DNA of 64,000 nucleotides from Clostridium beijerinckii (GCF_036699995.1 NZ_CP144906.1:1240001-1304000); one strand, 5' to 3'; numbered from the stretch's first letter, positions 36,389-43,740 are shown. The notes: generated by a model from the letters alone, not told the origin. A program made the numbers and translations.

Positions 36389-36658
36389 ATGAATAATCCT
36401 AAAATAAAGAAAATAAAGATAGATTCTCAGCAATATATTTTAATAGTTTTATTTGATAATGGAATACTTAAAGAGATTGATTTTAAAGAAAAACTGCAAG
36501 ATGATTTCTACAGTGATTTAAAAAATAAGATGTTATTTGAACAAGCACAAGTTGATATTGGTGGTTATGGTGTAAGCTGGAATGAGGATATTGATATTAG
36601 TGAATATGAACTTTGGAATATTGGGAAAGTTATTAGCAATGAGTCCATTTTATTCTAG
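36389..36658 (+). CDS. DUF2442 family protein
   Basis: An 89-aa protein: IKKIKIDSQQYILIVLFDNGILKEIDFKEKL and VDIGGYGVSWNEDIDISEYELWNIG, matching the DUF2442 pattern of a strand-rich N-terminus and a W-D/N-x-D-I-D C-terminal box. It is the partner of the DUF4160 gene just upstream. It is only distantly similar to the DUF2442 at 34709, so the two pairs are not a recent duplication. Confidence 0.72.
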   Translation: MNNPKIKKIKIDSQQYILIVLFDNGILKEIDFKEKLQDDFYSDLKNKMLFEQAQVDIGGYGVSWNEDIDISEYELWNIGKVISNESILF

Positions 36659-36662
36659 TTAG

Positions 36663-36944
36663 CAACCTCAGCCCTTCGGACAAGTCGCTCTTAAACTTCC
36701 TACTAGCAACCCTGGGGGAAACAAAAATTAGCAAGTGAGTCACAAGTTCCTTACTAGCACCCCAGAGATCCAAAATTTTAATTGATGGTACGCCAAGCAA
36801 GGGGGGAATAGCCGAAGCAAGTCGCTCGCAAACTCTCGACTAGCAACCCTGGTGGAAACAGGATTTTCCAGGTACAAGTAGTTGCACTAAATGAATTATT
36901 TGGTGCAATTTTTTGTTTTAAGGAAATTGGTTATAGGGTATAAT
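36663..36944 (+). repeat. Family C module, copy 7 (composite, upstream of fic)
   Basis: Several module blocks in series: AGCAACCTCAGCCCTTCGG, AAGTCGCTC..., CTGGGGGAAACA, AGCAAGTGAGTCACAAGTTC, the unique ATTGATGGTACGCCAAGCAA and GGGGGGAATAGCCGAAGC, AAGTCGCTCGCAAACTCTCG, then TTGCACTAAA...TTGGTGCAATTTTTTG, TTTTAAGG and TATAAT (36939-36944). Nearly the same 250 bases recur at 39421-39680. Confidence 0.7.
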
Positions 36945-36979
36945 TACACTATAGACAAATTGAAAGGATGTTAAAGATA

Positions 36980-37675
36980 ATGTTATTTGAGCGAAATATT
37001 ACATTTTCCGATGTTGTACCTCAATTAGAAATAAATAAATTAATTATATTGATAAAAAGATTATTGCCAGATGTTGTATTTAATATGGCGAGCTTAGAAG
37101 GAAATCCATTTACATATCCAGAAGTACAAACACTTTTAGATGGAATAACAATTGGCGGTCATAGATTAAGTGATGAGCAACAAGTTCATCGTATAAAAGA
37201 AGGTTGGAATTTATTATTTGAAATGGTGAGGAAAGATAATATAACAATAGGGAAAGAACTTTTTAATGATTTCAATAAAATAATCGCAAAAGATGAAGCA
37301 TTAATATGTGGGCAATTTAGAACAGGACAGGTTAGGATTGGTGGAACAGATTTTATGCCACCCAAATATGATGAATTAGAAGTTATATTTGCTACTGAAT
37401 TGCCACAAATTATAGATAGATGTAAGACAAAGACGGATTTAGCATTTGAAATGTTCCTATGGGGGGCTTTAAATAAATTTTATTATGATGGAAATAAGAG
37501 AACATCAAGATTAGTATGTAACTATATATTGATTTCTAATGGCCAAGGAGTATTAAATGTTAAAGCTAAAGATAGATTAGAATTTAATACTTTGATGTTA
37601 GAATTTTATAATACTAGAAAAGCAGATAATATTGTGGAGTTTTTCTATAAAAAATGTTTGGAAAGATATATATAG
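36980..37675 (+). CDS. Fic-domain protein with altered catalytic motif
   Basis: A 231-aa protein with a Fic fold. The N-terminal inhibitory-helix-like region NMASLEGNPFTYPEV (35-49) and the flap TGQVRIGGTDFMPP are present. The core motif reads NKFYYDGNKRTSR (165-177): the usual HxFxxGN(G/K)R has Asn165 where the catalytic histidine should be. Fic enzymes usually AMPylate target proteins; loss of the histidine predicts weak or different activity. ATG 36980 is chosen; ATG 36968 is also possible. The gene is a lone cassette with its own promoter. Confidence 0.8.
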   Translation: MLFERNITFSDVVPQLEINKLIILIKRLLPDVVFNMASLEGNPFTYPEVQTLLDGITIGGHRLSDEQQVHRIKEGWNLLFEMVRKDNITIGKELFNDFNKIIAKDEALICGQFRTGQVRIGGTDFMPPKYDELEVIFATELPQIIDRCKTKTDLAFEMFLWGALNKFYYDGNKRTSRLVCNYILISNGQGVLNVKAKDRLEFNTLMLEFYNTRKADNIVEFFYKKCLERYI

Positions 37676-37843
37676 CAACTTCACTCTCAAGCTACCTATT
37701 AGTACTTTTAAATCACATGTATTTAATGTATATCATGTATGGTTAATAAAAAATCATGTCTGCTTTTTGTTTCATTACAATGTGATTTAGGCTATAATAA
37801 AAATATATTAGTATATAATTTATTAAATAAGGGGCTGATATAA

Positions 37844-38383
37844 ATGCATATAGAAGAAAATAGAATGTTTACTTTAGAAGAATATGAGAAGTTACAACAT
37901 AAATATAAATATAATATAGAGTTCATAAATGGAGATGTTGTTCTTCATTCTAAAACCTCTGTTAAACATAATGAGATAGTAAATAATATTCAATTTAAGC
38001 TTATGAGCTACTTAACTAATAGTAAATGTAAAGTATATACTGAGCAAATAGAAATAAAATTTCATAATGATAAGGATATAATAAATATATTTCCAGATGT
38101 ATTTGTAATGTGTGAAGATGGAAAAAAAGTTGGAGAAAGCTTCGTATCTCCACCAAAGATAATATTCGAAGTGGTTTCTCCTAATTATTCAGGACATGAT
38201 TATATAACCAAACTTCAAATATATCAAAGGTATGGAGTTTTAGAATATGTAATAGTTGAGCAGACAGGTGAGATGATTCAGTATAATCTGGTAGATGGCG
38301 TATTTAAGCCTTCTATAAATGAGTATTACTCCAGTAATATTTTTGAAGGATTATTTATTAAAACAGAAGAAATATTAGAATAG
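37844..38383 (+). CDS. Uma2 family (DUF820) putative endonuclease
   Basis: A 179-aa protein of the Uma2 / DUF820 PD-(D/E)XK family. It has the N-terminal FTLEEYEKLQ block, the NIFPDVFVMCE aspartate and IIFEVVSPNYSGHDYITKLQIYQRYGVLEYVIVEQ in outline, with the E and K positions of the nuclease fold. Biological function is not established. A paralogue is at 48539. A promoter-like GGCTATAATAA lies at about 37792. No family C module precedes it. Confidence 0.82.
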   Translation: MHIEENRMFTLEEYEKLQHKYKYNIEFINGDVVLHSKTSVKHNEIVNNIQFKLMSYLTNSKCKVYTEQIEIKFHNDKDIINIFPDVFVMCEDGKKVGESFVSPPKIIFEVVSPNYSGHDYITKLQIYQRYGVLEYVIVEQTGEMIQYNLVDGVFKPSINEYYSSNIFEGLFIKTEEILE

Positions 38384-38511
38384 TTAGTTGAGTCATGTTT
38401 CACTCAAAAAAGAGTTAGAACCTTATGAAAAATTACCAATTACAAGTATTACACTAAGTGAATTGTTTAGTGCAATTTTTTATTTTAAGGAAATTGGTTA
38501 TAGGGTATAAT
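38384..38511 (+). repeat. Family C terminator-promoter module, copy 8
   Basis: A degenerate 5' part (AGTTGAGTCATGTTTCACTC) is followed by TTACAAGTATTACACTAAG...TTTAGTGCAATTTTTT, ATTTTAAGG and TATAAT (38506-38511). The AAGGAAATTGGTTATAGGG spacer is identical to that of copies 7 and 9. It drives the Rpn gene at 38565. Confidence 0.65.
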
Positions 38512-38564
38512 AGGAATAAAGTTAATGTTAGATGTGAATATGTATTAGATAGGAAGTGAAGCTC

Positions 38565-39419
38565 ATGTGTAAATTAAATCCAAAAGTAGATTTTGCATTT
38601 AAAAAGCTCTTTGGAAGTGAGGAAAATAAATGCATATTAATTTCATTTATAAATTCCATAATATCAGAAGAAAATCAAATAAAAAATATAGAGCTAAAAA
38701 ACCCATATAATATTTCAAATTATAGAAAAGGTAAAATGACAATCCTTGATATAAAAGCAGTAGATGAAAAAGGCATATGGTATGATATAGAAATGCAAAT
38801 AGCAGAACAAGGATATTATGATAAAAGAGCACTTTATTATTGGTCAAAGGTGTATTCTGATCAAATTGAAAGTGGAGATGATTTTGAACTTTTAAGAAAG
38901 ACAATAGGAATAAATATATTAGATTTTAATTATCTAAAAGAAGAAGATTTTCATAATATTTATAGAATGTATAATGAAAAAACAAAAGAAGAATTTTCAG
39001 ATTTATTTGAGATGCACTTTATAGAATTAAATAAATTTAAGAAGGATTATAAAGATATAAAAACAGCATTAGATAGATGGGTTAGCTTTTTAAATAGAGC
39101 TTATGAAATAGATAAAGATGAAATACCCAAAGAATTAGGAGAAGATGAGAATATAAAAATAGCTATAGAAAAATTAGACATAATGTATTTAGATAAAGAA
39201 GAAAGAGAAATATATGAAAATGATTTAAAGGCTTTACGTATACATAAGGCAGAAATTAAGACAGCGGAAGAAAATGGTATTAAAAAAGGAAGAGAAGAAG
39301 GAGAAAAGAAAAAAGCTTTTGAGATAGCTAAAAATTTATTAGATGTTTTGGATAATGAAACTATAGCAATTAAAACCGGATTGACTATAGATGAAATAGA
39401 AAAGTTAAGATACAACTAG
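38565..39419 (+). CDS. Rpn-like PD-(D/E)XK nuclease family protein (PDDEXK_2 type)
   Basis: A 284-aa protein with KLNPKVDFAFKKLFGSEENKCILISFINSII at the N-terminus, Asp62 (TILDIKA) and Glu76-x-Gln78 (YDIEMQIAE) as the nuclease-type residues. The tail is charged (KKGREEGEKKKAFEIAKNLLDVLDNETIAIKTGLTIDEI in outline) and differs from the tail shared by the 35149 and 46241 genes. ATG 38565 follows AGGAAGTG; GTG 38556 is an alternative. Related to but clearly diverged from the 35149 protein. Confidence 0.82.
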   Translation: MCKLNPKVDFAFKKLFGSEENKCILISFINSIISEENQIKNIELKNPYNISNYRKGKMTILDIKAVDEKGIWYDIEMQIAEQGYYDKRALYYWSKVYSDQIESGDDFELLRKTIGINILDFNYLKEEDFHNIYRMYNEKTKEEFSDLFEMHFIELNKFKKDYKDIKTALDRWVSFLNRAYEIDKDEIPKELGEDENIKIAIEKLDIMYLDKEEREIYENDLKALRIHKAEIKTAEENGIKKGREEGEKKKAFEIAKNLLDVLDNETIAIKTGLTIDEIEKLRYN

Positions 39420-39718
39420 TAGCAAGTGAGTAACAAGTTCCTCACTAGCACCCCAGAGATCCAAAATTTTAATTGATGGTACGCCAAGCAAGGGGGGAAT
39501 AGCCGAAGCAAGTCGCTCGCAAACTCTCGACTAGCAACCCTGGCGGAAACAGGATTTTCCAGGTACAAGTAGTTGCACTAAATGAATTATTTGGTGCAAT
39601 TTTTTGTTTTAAGGAAATTGGTTATAGGGTATAATTACACTATAGACAGATTGAAAGGATGTTAAAGATAATGTTATTCTCAAGCTACCTATTAGTACTT
39701 TTAAATCACATGTATTTT
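39420..39718 (+). repeat. Family C module, copy 9, with fic-deletion scar
   Basis: Bases 39421-39680 repeat the sequence upstream of fic (36731-36987) almost base for base, including the -10 TATAAT (39630-39635), the leader and the first start-codon region ATGTTAAAGATAATGTTATT. The sequence then jumps directly to CTCAAGCTACCTATTAGTAC, which is the DNA just after the fic stop (37685-37723). So this is a second fic cassette from which about 700 bases containing the gene are missing. Confidence 0.8.
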
Positions 39719-40161
39719 AAGTGAATAACTTTTTCGAATCCCTTTCCATATAAATAAACAAAAGTTTTAGGAACAAAAATAAAGACCAGCTTTTCATTTG
39801 AATTAGTTATGTTAGTTTCTTCTACTGACCACTTTTCTATAGGTCCATGAAAAGAAACATCTGTTATCACTCCAGTATCAGCATAAGGAATAAATTTTGT
39901 AACCTCTTTTGGAACCCAAAAAAGTACTCTGTAATGATACAATCCATCTCTTCCTATTATTTTATCATATGATAGAGTTGCTCTTTTTTCAGTATAATTA
40001 CTTTTACTTGAGTTATTATTATTTAAACTTGAGTCTGAAATTGAGAAAATACTAGCATATCTTAGCAATGGAGGGCAGAGATTTATAGGGAGGAAGATGA
40101 ATACTAGTATACATAAGAATAGTGATATTAGTATAAAGTTATTTTTATGTTTTTTAATCAT
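39706..40161 (-). CDS. Hypothetical secreted or membrane-anchored protein
   Basis: A 151-aa protein of unknown family. Residues about 8-30 (NNFILISLFLCILVFIFLPIN) form a signal anchor. The rest (YHYRVLFWVPKEVTKFIPYADTGVITDVSFHGPIEKWSVEE in outline) is probably outside the membrane. Its last three codons and stop lie in the fic-cassette end (39706-39718), so the original C-terminus may have been changed when the cassette scar joined. No partner gene is evident. Confidence 0.5.
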   Translation of the reverse strand: MIKKHKNNFILISLFLCILVFIFLPINLCPPLLRYASIFSISDSSLNNNNSSKSNYTEKRATLSYDKIIGRDGLYHYRVLFWVPKEVTKFIPYADTGVITDVSFHGPIEKWSVEETNITNSNEKLVFIFVPKTFVYLYGKGFEKVIHLKYM

Positions 40162-40230
40162 TCAAAAAACCCCTTATTATTCCTTAATATCTAGTATTTT
40201 AAACCAATTTATATTTTTTATACTATTGAA

Positions 40231-40263
40231 AAAGACCCGTTACAACAAAGTAACGAGCCTTTT
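40231..40263 (-). terminator. Terminator of the DUF2922 gene (bidirectional)
   Basis: Read on the minus strand: GGCTCGTTAC, loop, GTAACGGGTC, then TTTTTC. On the plus strand the hairpin is followed by TTTTAATTTT. It lies 5 bases after the DUF2922 stop. A very similar hairpin with GGCTCGTTACCATGGTAACG occurs at 47273-47306 beside a fragment of the same gene. Confidence 0.8.
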
Positions 40264-40267
40264 AATT

Positions 40268-40486
40268 TTATGCTACATCAATTTTAGTAACAGTTTTCTC
40301 TGTCAATTTAGCTTCTGATTTTTTTACTAAAGCTCCAGAAGAACTGAAGAAGACGTTCTTTTGAATAATTATGTCCATTAGAGAATTTACCTCAGCAGGA
40401 GTAACATCAGGTTTAACTCCGCTGATGCTGAAGTTGCTTTTTAATCCATTTTCAGTTATAAAAGTCATTGCTAAAACATATTCCAT
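40268..40486 (-). CDS. DUF2922 family protein
   Basis: A 72-aa protein, MEYVLAMTFITENGLKSNFSISGVKPDVTPAEVNSLMDIIIQKNVF in outline, typical of DUF2922. Function unknown. It lies downstream of the DUF1659 gene on the same strand, an association seen widely in Firmicutes. The start is preceded by AGGGGG on the minus strand. A fragment of a second copy (last 18 codons) is at 47311-47367. Confidence 0.8.
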   Translation of the reverse strand: MEYVLAMTFITENGLKSNFSISGVKPDVTPAEVNSLMDIIIQKNVFFSSSGALVKKSEAKLTEKTVTKIDVA

Positions 40487-40644
40487 AATTTAAATCCCCC
40501 TAAAATTTTATTTATAGTAGTTAAAGATTGATTATAAGATGAAGGATAAGAGAAAGTACCTTTTTAAATATTAAGTAAACTAAGAATTACTTAAAGTTTA
40601 ATATATATTTTGAAAGGAAAGCTTAATGTTTAAATGTGCTGTTT

Positions 40645-40869
40645 TTATTCTTGAGTAAGACTTGAAGATTCATTTAATAAAGTAGATCTTGTACCAGTGG
40701 ACATGACACTCTTAATTGCTTCTCCTACTGCATATGCATTTTCTGGAGCTACGTCAGTCCTCACATTTGCGAAACTTTTCTTGCTATAGATTGGGTCGCC
40801 GGCTTTATCCAATCCACTTTGAACCTCGATACTTAAAGATGTAGTTTTAATTTGTTTTGCTACTGCCAT
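40645..40869 (-). CDS. DUF1659 family protein
   Basis: A 74-aa protein, KQIKTTSLSIEVQSGLDKAGDPIYSKKSFANVRTDVAPENAYAVGEAI in outline, matching DUF1659. Function unknown; members usually sit beside DUF2922 and YvrJ genes. AGGAGG precedes the start. The upstream region (40931-40906, minus strand) carries the box TTTATAAAAATC-N9-GTATA that is also found before the sigma gene. Confidence 0.8.
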   Translation of the reverse strand: MAVAKQIKTTSLSIEVQSGLDKAGDPIYSKKSFANVRTDVAPENAYAVGEAIKSVMSTGTRSTLLNESSSLTQE

Positions 40870-40905
40870 ATTTTCTTACCTCCTAAATTTTGTTCTCATA
40901 TTGTA

Positions 40906-40931
40906 TATACACAAAAATTGATTTTTATAAA
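40906..40931 (-). promoter_or_regulatory. Shared promoter box upstream of DUF1659
   Basis: On the minus strand TTTATAAAAATC is followed after 9 bases by GTATA. The same 12-base box with the same 9-base gap and GTATA lies upstream of the sigma factor gene (41796-41771). Identity of box and spacing, with divergent flanks, suggests a promoter read by the local sigma factor. Confidence 0.5.
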
Positions 40932-40964
40932 GGGTAATTTGAAAATTTTTTTAAAATTTATTTT

Positions 40965-41162
40965 TTATTTCAGATTTTGAACTTCGTTATCACATGAAGT
41001 ATCAATGACAACACCTAGTTTAGTAGAAATTATAGTATTTAATTTGTTTATTGAAGATGAAAGAGTGGAGAGTTGTTTTTCAAGGCGAAATAGTAAATAA
41101 GCGCACACTGCTATAGGAAATCCAGCATTAGTAATAAGGCTCATCATATCGTTAATTCCCAT
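40965..41162 (-). CDS. YvrJ family small membrane protein
   Basis: A 65-aa protein with an N-terminal membrane segment (MMSLITNAGFPIAVCAYLLFRLE) and a polar helix (KQLSTLSSSINKLNTIIS), as in YvrJ proteins; the layout also resembles BhlA/UviB holin-like proteins. Its ATG overlaps the end of the sigma factor gene by 19 bases, with GGAGGT inside that gene, so the two are translationally coupled. Function is not established. Confidence 0.75.
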   Translation of the reverse strand: MGINDMMSLITNAGFPIAVCAYLLFRLEKQLSTLSSSINKLNTIISTKLGVVIDTSCDNEVQNLK

Positions 41163-41734
41163 AATTCATTACCTCCAACAATACAACTTTTTAATTTTTT
41201 TAAAGCTTTTTTCTTTCTTTTTAAAGCTGTCATATATGATACATTCTCATGATAAGCATAATTTGTAAGGGTATTTTTCATAAAAAAGACAAAGTTTATT
41301 AAATACCTCTCTGAATCGCTTAAATTATTTTTTATTGCAGATAATAGTTTAATGTTCTCATATTCAAGATTCATACTTTCATCTTCCATATCATTACTTA
41401 GAGAAGTATTACACTCAATATCATCACTTAAAGAGAAATATCCATCAATATCTTTTCGATTATCGTATCTTTTTAGTAGAACAAGTAGATTATTTTTTAT
41501 GGAATTTGTGGCATAGGCAACAAAACGATGAGTATTTAAATCGTACTTAGCTATGCAGTAAAAAAGCATTAAGAAGCACTCATTTTTGATATCGCATTTT
41601 TCATAACCATGGATAAATGTTCTCATAGATAAGGAATTTATAAGTGGAGTAAATTCCTTAATTAAATTTTCTTTAGCTTTAAGGTCACCACCCTTAGCCT
41701 TTGAGGCTAAGTGTTCAATATAATCATAATTCAC
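41144..41734 (-). CDS. RNA polymerase sigma-70-like factor (phage/bacteriocin-associated type)
   Basis: A 196-aa protein. The N-terminal part (DLKAKENLIKEFTPLINSLSMRTF and YEKCDIKNECFLMLFYCIAKYDLNTHRFVAYATNSIKNNLLVLLKR in outline) matches sigma region 2. The C-terminal part (LSDSERYLINFVFFMKNTLTNYAYHENVSYMTALKRKKKALKKLK) looks like region 4 with a helix-turn-helix. Size and neighbours suggest a UviA/TcdR/SigO-like alternative sigma. The GTG start has GGAGGG upstream. Probably controls its own transcript and the DUF1659 unit. Confidence 0.75.
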   Translation of the reverse strand: MNYDYIEHLASKAKGGDLKAKENLIKEFTPLINSLSMRTFIHGYEKCDIKNECFLMLFYCIAKYDLNTHRFVAYATNSIKNNLLVLLKRYDNRKDIDGYFSLSDDIECNTSLSNDMEDESMNLEYENIKLLSAIKNNLSDSERYLINFVFFMKNTLTNYAYHENVSYMTALKRKKKALKKLKSCIVGGNELWELTI

Positions 41735-41770
41735 ATATAATCCCTCCTAAAAATTACTTTTCATAAGAGA

Positions 41771-41796
41771 TATACAGAAAAAAAGATTTTTATAAA
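41771..41796 (-). promoter_or_regulatory. Shared promoter box upstream of the sigma gene
   Basis: TTTATAAAAATC, 9 bases, GTATA on the minus strand, about 37 bases before the GTG start. It is identical in box and spacing to the one before the DUF1659 gene, consistent with positive autoregulation by the encoded sigma factor. Confidence 0.5.
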
Positions 41797-41833
41797 CACT
41801 TTGGGAACAAATTTTAAGAAAAAATTTAAAAAA

Positions 41834-41918
41834 ATATATATTGCAAAAATAATTCTTCATGATAATTCTAAAAATATTACAAGAATTTTAACCGTAATTG
41901 TGAATTGCAACATATATA
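41834..41918 (+). repeat. Family B repeat, minimal copy
   Basis: The shortest complete copy: TATATATTGCAAAAATAATT, CTTCATGATAATTCTAAAAA, TATTACAAGAATTTTAACCG, then one TAATTGTGAATTGCAACATATATA-like end. It has a single heptamer, which defines the basic unit of the family before expansion. Confidence 0.7.
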
Positions 41919-42050
41919 GGATATTAGGTATGTACAATATGGATATCAAATTTGAAAATTGGATATTCATATTTATAATTTCGATAAGTTATAACATAAA
42001 TCTAGGTTATATTCTGTTTATCTATAATGTATGTTAAGTTGTGTATTTAA

Positions 42051-42126
42051 AATATATATTGCAAAAATAATTCTAATTATAAAAATATTTAAAGAATTTT
42101 AACTGCAATTGTGAATTGTGAATTGA
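42051..42126 (+). repeat. Family B repeat, copy 4
   Basis: Head AATATATATTGCAAAAATAA, a shortened middle, AAAGAATTTTAACTGCAATT and two or three heptamers (GTGAATTGTGAATTG). It lacks the GCAACATATATA end. It lies 130 bases after the minimal copy, between the two divergent regulatory regions. Confidence 0.6.
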
Positions 42127-42174
42127 GTAAAGAAGAAAGATGAGAAAATAGAAGCTAGAAATTTATCTAGTCTT

Positions 42175-42594
42175 CTACCTATATAAATTTTTTGATTTTT
42201 TTGATATATAAATACGAATAAAATCCTCAAAGATTAAAAGATCTTTAAGAGTAATCTTATCGTTTTCCAATAATTTTGCTAGTGTTTTTACTTTATTGGC
42301 CTTTTTAGAATAACGTATTTTAGGTTTTGTCTTATTTAAATTAGCAGAAGAATCAACGCTAATTAAGTTTTCATATTGATCAAAACCAAGAAGAAAGTCT
42401 GTAGTGACATTATAGTATGAGGCTAAGCGTTTCAAGTGATCATATATTGGTGCTGCTTTACCAGTTTCCCATTTAGAAAGCATGCTTCCAGTAATATTAA
42501 TATCAAATGTTTTATTTATCTCAGAAGCTAGCTGATCTAGAGTAATATTCTTTTTTAATCGCAAGTTCTTAAGGATTATACCTGTTATATTCAT
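42175..42594 (-). CDS. XRE-family transcriptional regulator (phage-repressor-like)
   Basis: A 139-aa protein with an N-terminal Cro/CI helix-turn-helix (LKNLRLKKNITLDQLASEINKTFDINITGSMLSKWETGKAAP in outline) and a basic C-terminal region. It is divergent from the small HTH gene at 42788, the layout of a phage lysogeny switch. The 190-base intergenic region contains the strong promoter at 42695 and GTATA-containing repeats that may be operators. Confidence 0.82.
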   Translation of the reverse strand: MNITGIILKNLRLKKNITLDQLASEINKTFDINITGSMLSKWETGKAAPIYDHLKRLASYYNVTTDFLLGFDQYENLISVDSSANLNKTKPKIRYSKKANKVKTLAKLLENDKITLKDLLIFEDFIRIYISKKSKNLYR

Positions 42595-42694
42595 ATTTCT
42601 CCTCCATAATGTAAAAGATTACTTTGGAGATAAGTATACAACTATAAGTGACAAAAAGCAAGAAAATAATTTGAAAAAAATTCCAAAATAATCA

Positions 42695-42722
42695 TTGACA
42701 CGTATAGCTGCAGGCGTATAAT
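42695..42722 (+). promoter_or_regulatory. Strong promoter of the phage-like operon
   Basis: TTGACA, 16 bases, TATAAT. The spacer contains CGTATAGCTGCAGGCGTATA, where CGTATA occurs twice and GCTGC is central, a plausible operator for the divergent XRE regulator. Confidence 0.7.
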
Positions 42723-42787
42723 TAAATTAACGGTGGCAACTTAAACAAAATGTTGTTACGACAAAATTATATAAGGGGGAATATAGT

Positions 42788-42991
42788 ATGTCAAAGTCAC
42801 AAGCTCAATATAATAAATTTAAGGAATTCTTATTGGTGAATAACATCAAACAAAGTGAGTTAGCAGAACACATTGGCAGATCAAGTTCTTTTGTTAACAA
42901 TGCGTTAAATGGAAGAGGCGCAAGATTTACTTCAGAAGATTTAAACGCAATAAGATGCTTATTTAATATTAAAATAGGTGAATATTTTTAA
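42788..42991 (+). CDS. Small helix-turn-helix protein (Cro-like)
   Basis: A 67-aa protein consisting essentially of one HTH_3-type domain (FKEFLLVNNIKQSELAEHIGRSSSFVNNALNGRGARFTSEDLNAI in outline). AAGGGGG precedes the ATG. It is transcribed from the 42695 promoter and faces away from the XRE repressor, so it is probably the Cro-like partner or a first early gene of a prophage-type module. Confidence 0.8.
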   Translation: MSKSQAQYNKFKEFLLVNNIKQSELAEHIGRSSSFVNNALNGRGARFTSEDLNAIRCLFNIKIGEYF

Positions 42992-43044
42992 TATACGCGT
43001 TTTGTAAACGATGACATAAAGGTATTTACGTTTAGGGGGGAAGT

Positions 43045-43593
43045 ATGGAAGAAAGAGATTTAAAATTCATTTATGGGAATGAGATAGGGATAATATTAGG
43101 TATAAATGCAAAGAAAACAATAAAAGAATTATATGAAGAGAAGTTAAAAAAAGGTCAGAGTAGACATATAAATCTTAAGGAAGAATATGAAGAAATTTAT
43201 TGGTTTAATACTTTAAAGGAGATTTTATGTAAAGAATTCACCATAAGAAGTGGTAAGAAGGTAAGAAAAGAATTAAAAACAATTATTGATGAAGAATATG
43301 AATTTATGTGTTGTAAAGTAGATAGAAGAATAGTTGGTGAAAACTCTATTTTACTTTGTAGCATATATAATGGAATTAACTTTGATGAAGAAATAAATAA
43401 AAATGTTTTTCTTGAATGTCAACATAATATGAGAGTTACAAAAGCCGATAAATGCTATTTTGCATGTTTAATAAACAGCAGAAAATTTGTATTTAAAGAG
43501 ATACATAGAGATGAAAAGGTGATTTCAAAGATAGTTAATGAAGAAAAAGTATTTTTTTATGATCATATCTTAAAGGAAATTTCACCTAGGTAA
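43045..43593 (+). CDS. YqaJ-like viral recombinase/exonuclease family protein (possibly degenerate)
   Basis: A 182-aa protein resembling the YqaJ family: YGNEIGIILGINAKKTIKELYEEKLKKG at the N-terminus, then EFMCCKVDRRIVGENSILLCS and the C-terminal NMRVTKADKCYFACLINSRKFVFKEIHRDEKVISKIVNEEKVFFYDHI (in parts). YqaJ proteins are lambda-exonuclease-like. The expected acidic/lysine core after the D-R motif reads LLCSIYN instead of LE-x-K, so catalysis is doubtful. It is likely a phage relic or a repurposed protein. Confidence 0.6.
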   Translation: MEERDLKFIYGNEIGIILGINAKKTIKELYEEKLKKGQSRHINLKEEYEEIYWFNTLKEILCKEFTIRSGKKVRKELKTIIDEEYEFMCCKVDRRIVGENSILLCSIYNGINFDEEINKNVFLECQHNMRVTKADKCYFACLINSRKFVFKEIHRDEKVISKIVNEEKVFFYDHILKEISPR

Positions 43594-43597
43594 CTAA

Positions 43598-43654
43598 AAA
43601 TATAGATAAATAGCCCATATACCGGAGTTTAGTTATGGCTGTTTATCTATATTT
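43598..43654 (+). terminator. Long hairpin after the YqaJ-like gene
   Basis: An 18-base stem AAATATAGATAAATAGCC paired with GGCTGTTTATCTATATTT (one G-U pair) around a 21-base loop. It is followed by ATATAG rather than a clean T-run, so it could be a weak terminator or an RNA-processing site. Confidence 0.55.
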
Positions 43655-43740
43655 ATATAGTTTAAGGAATTACTTTACTTTTTTGAGAATTATAGAACTA
43701 TTAAATCTGAATATATTTACCAATTGTGAGTACAGCTTAT

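Noticed and set aside
41801..42037. A 78-codon plus-strand ORF
   Set aside because: It reads through a family B repeat and AT-rich DNA without a good ribosome binding site.
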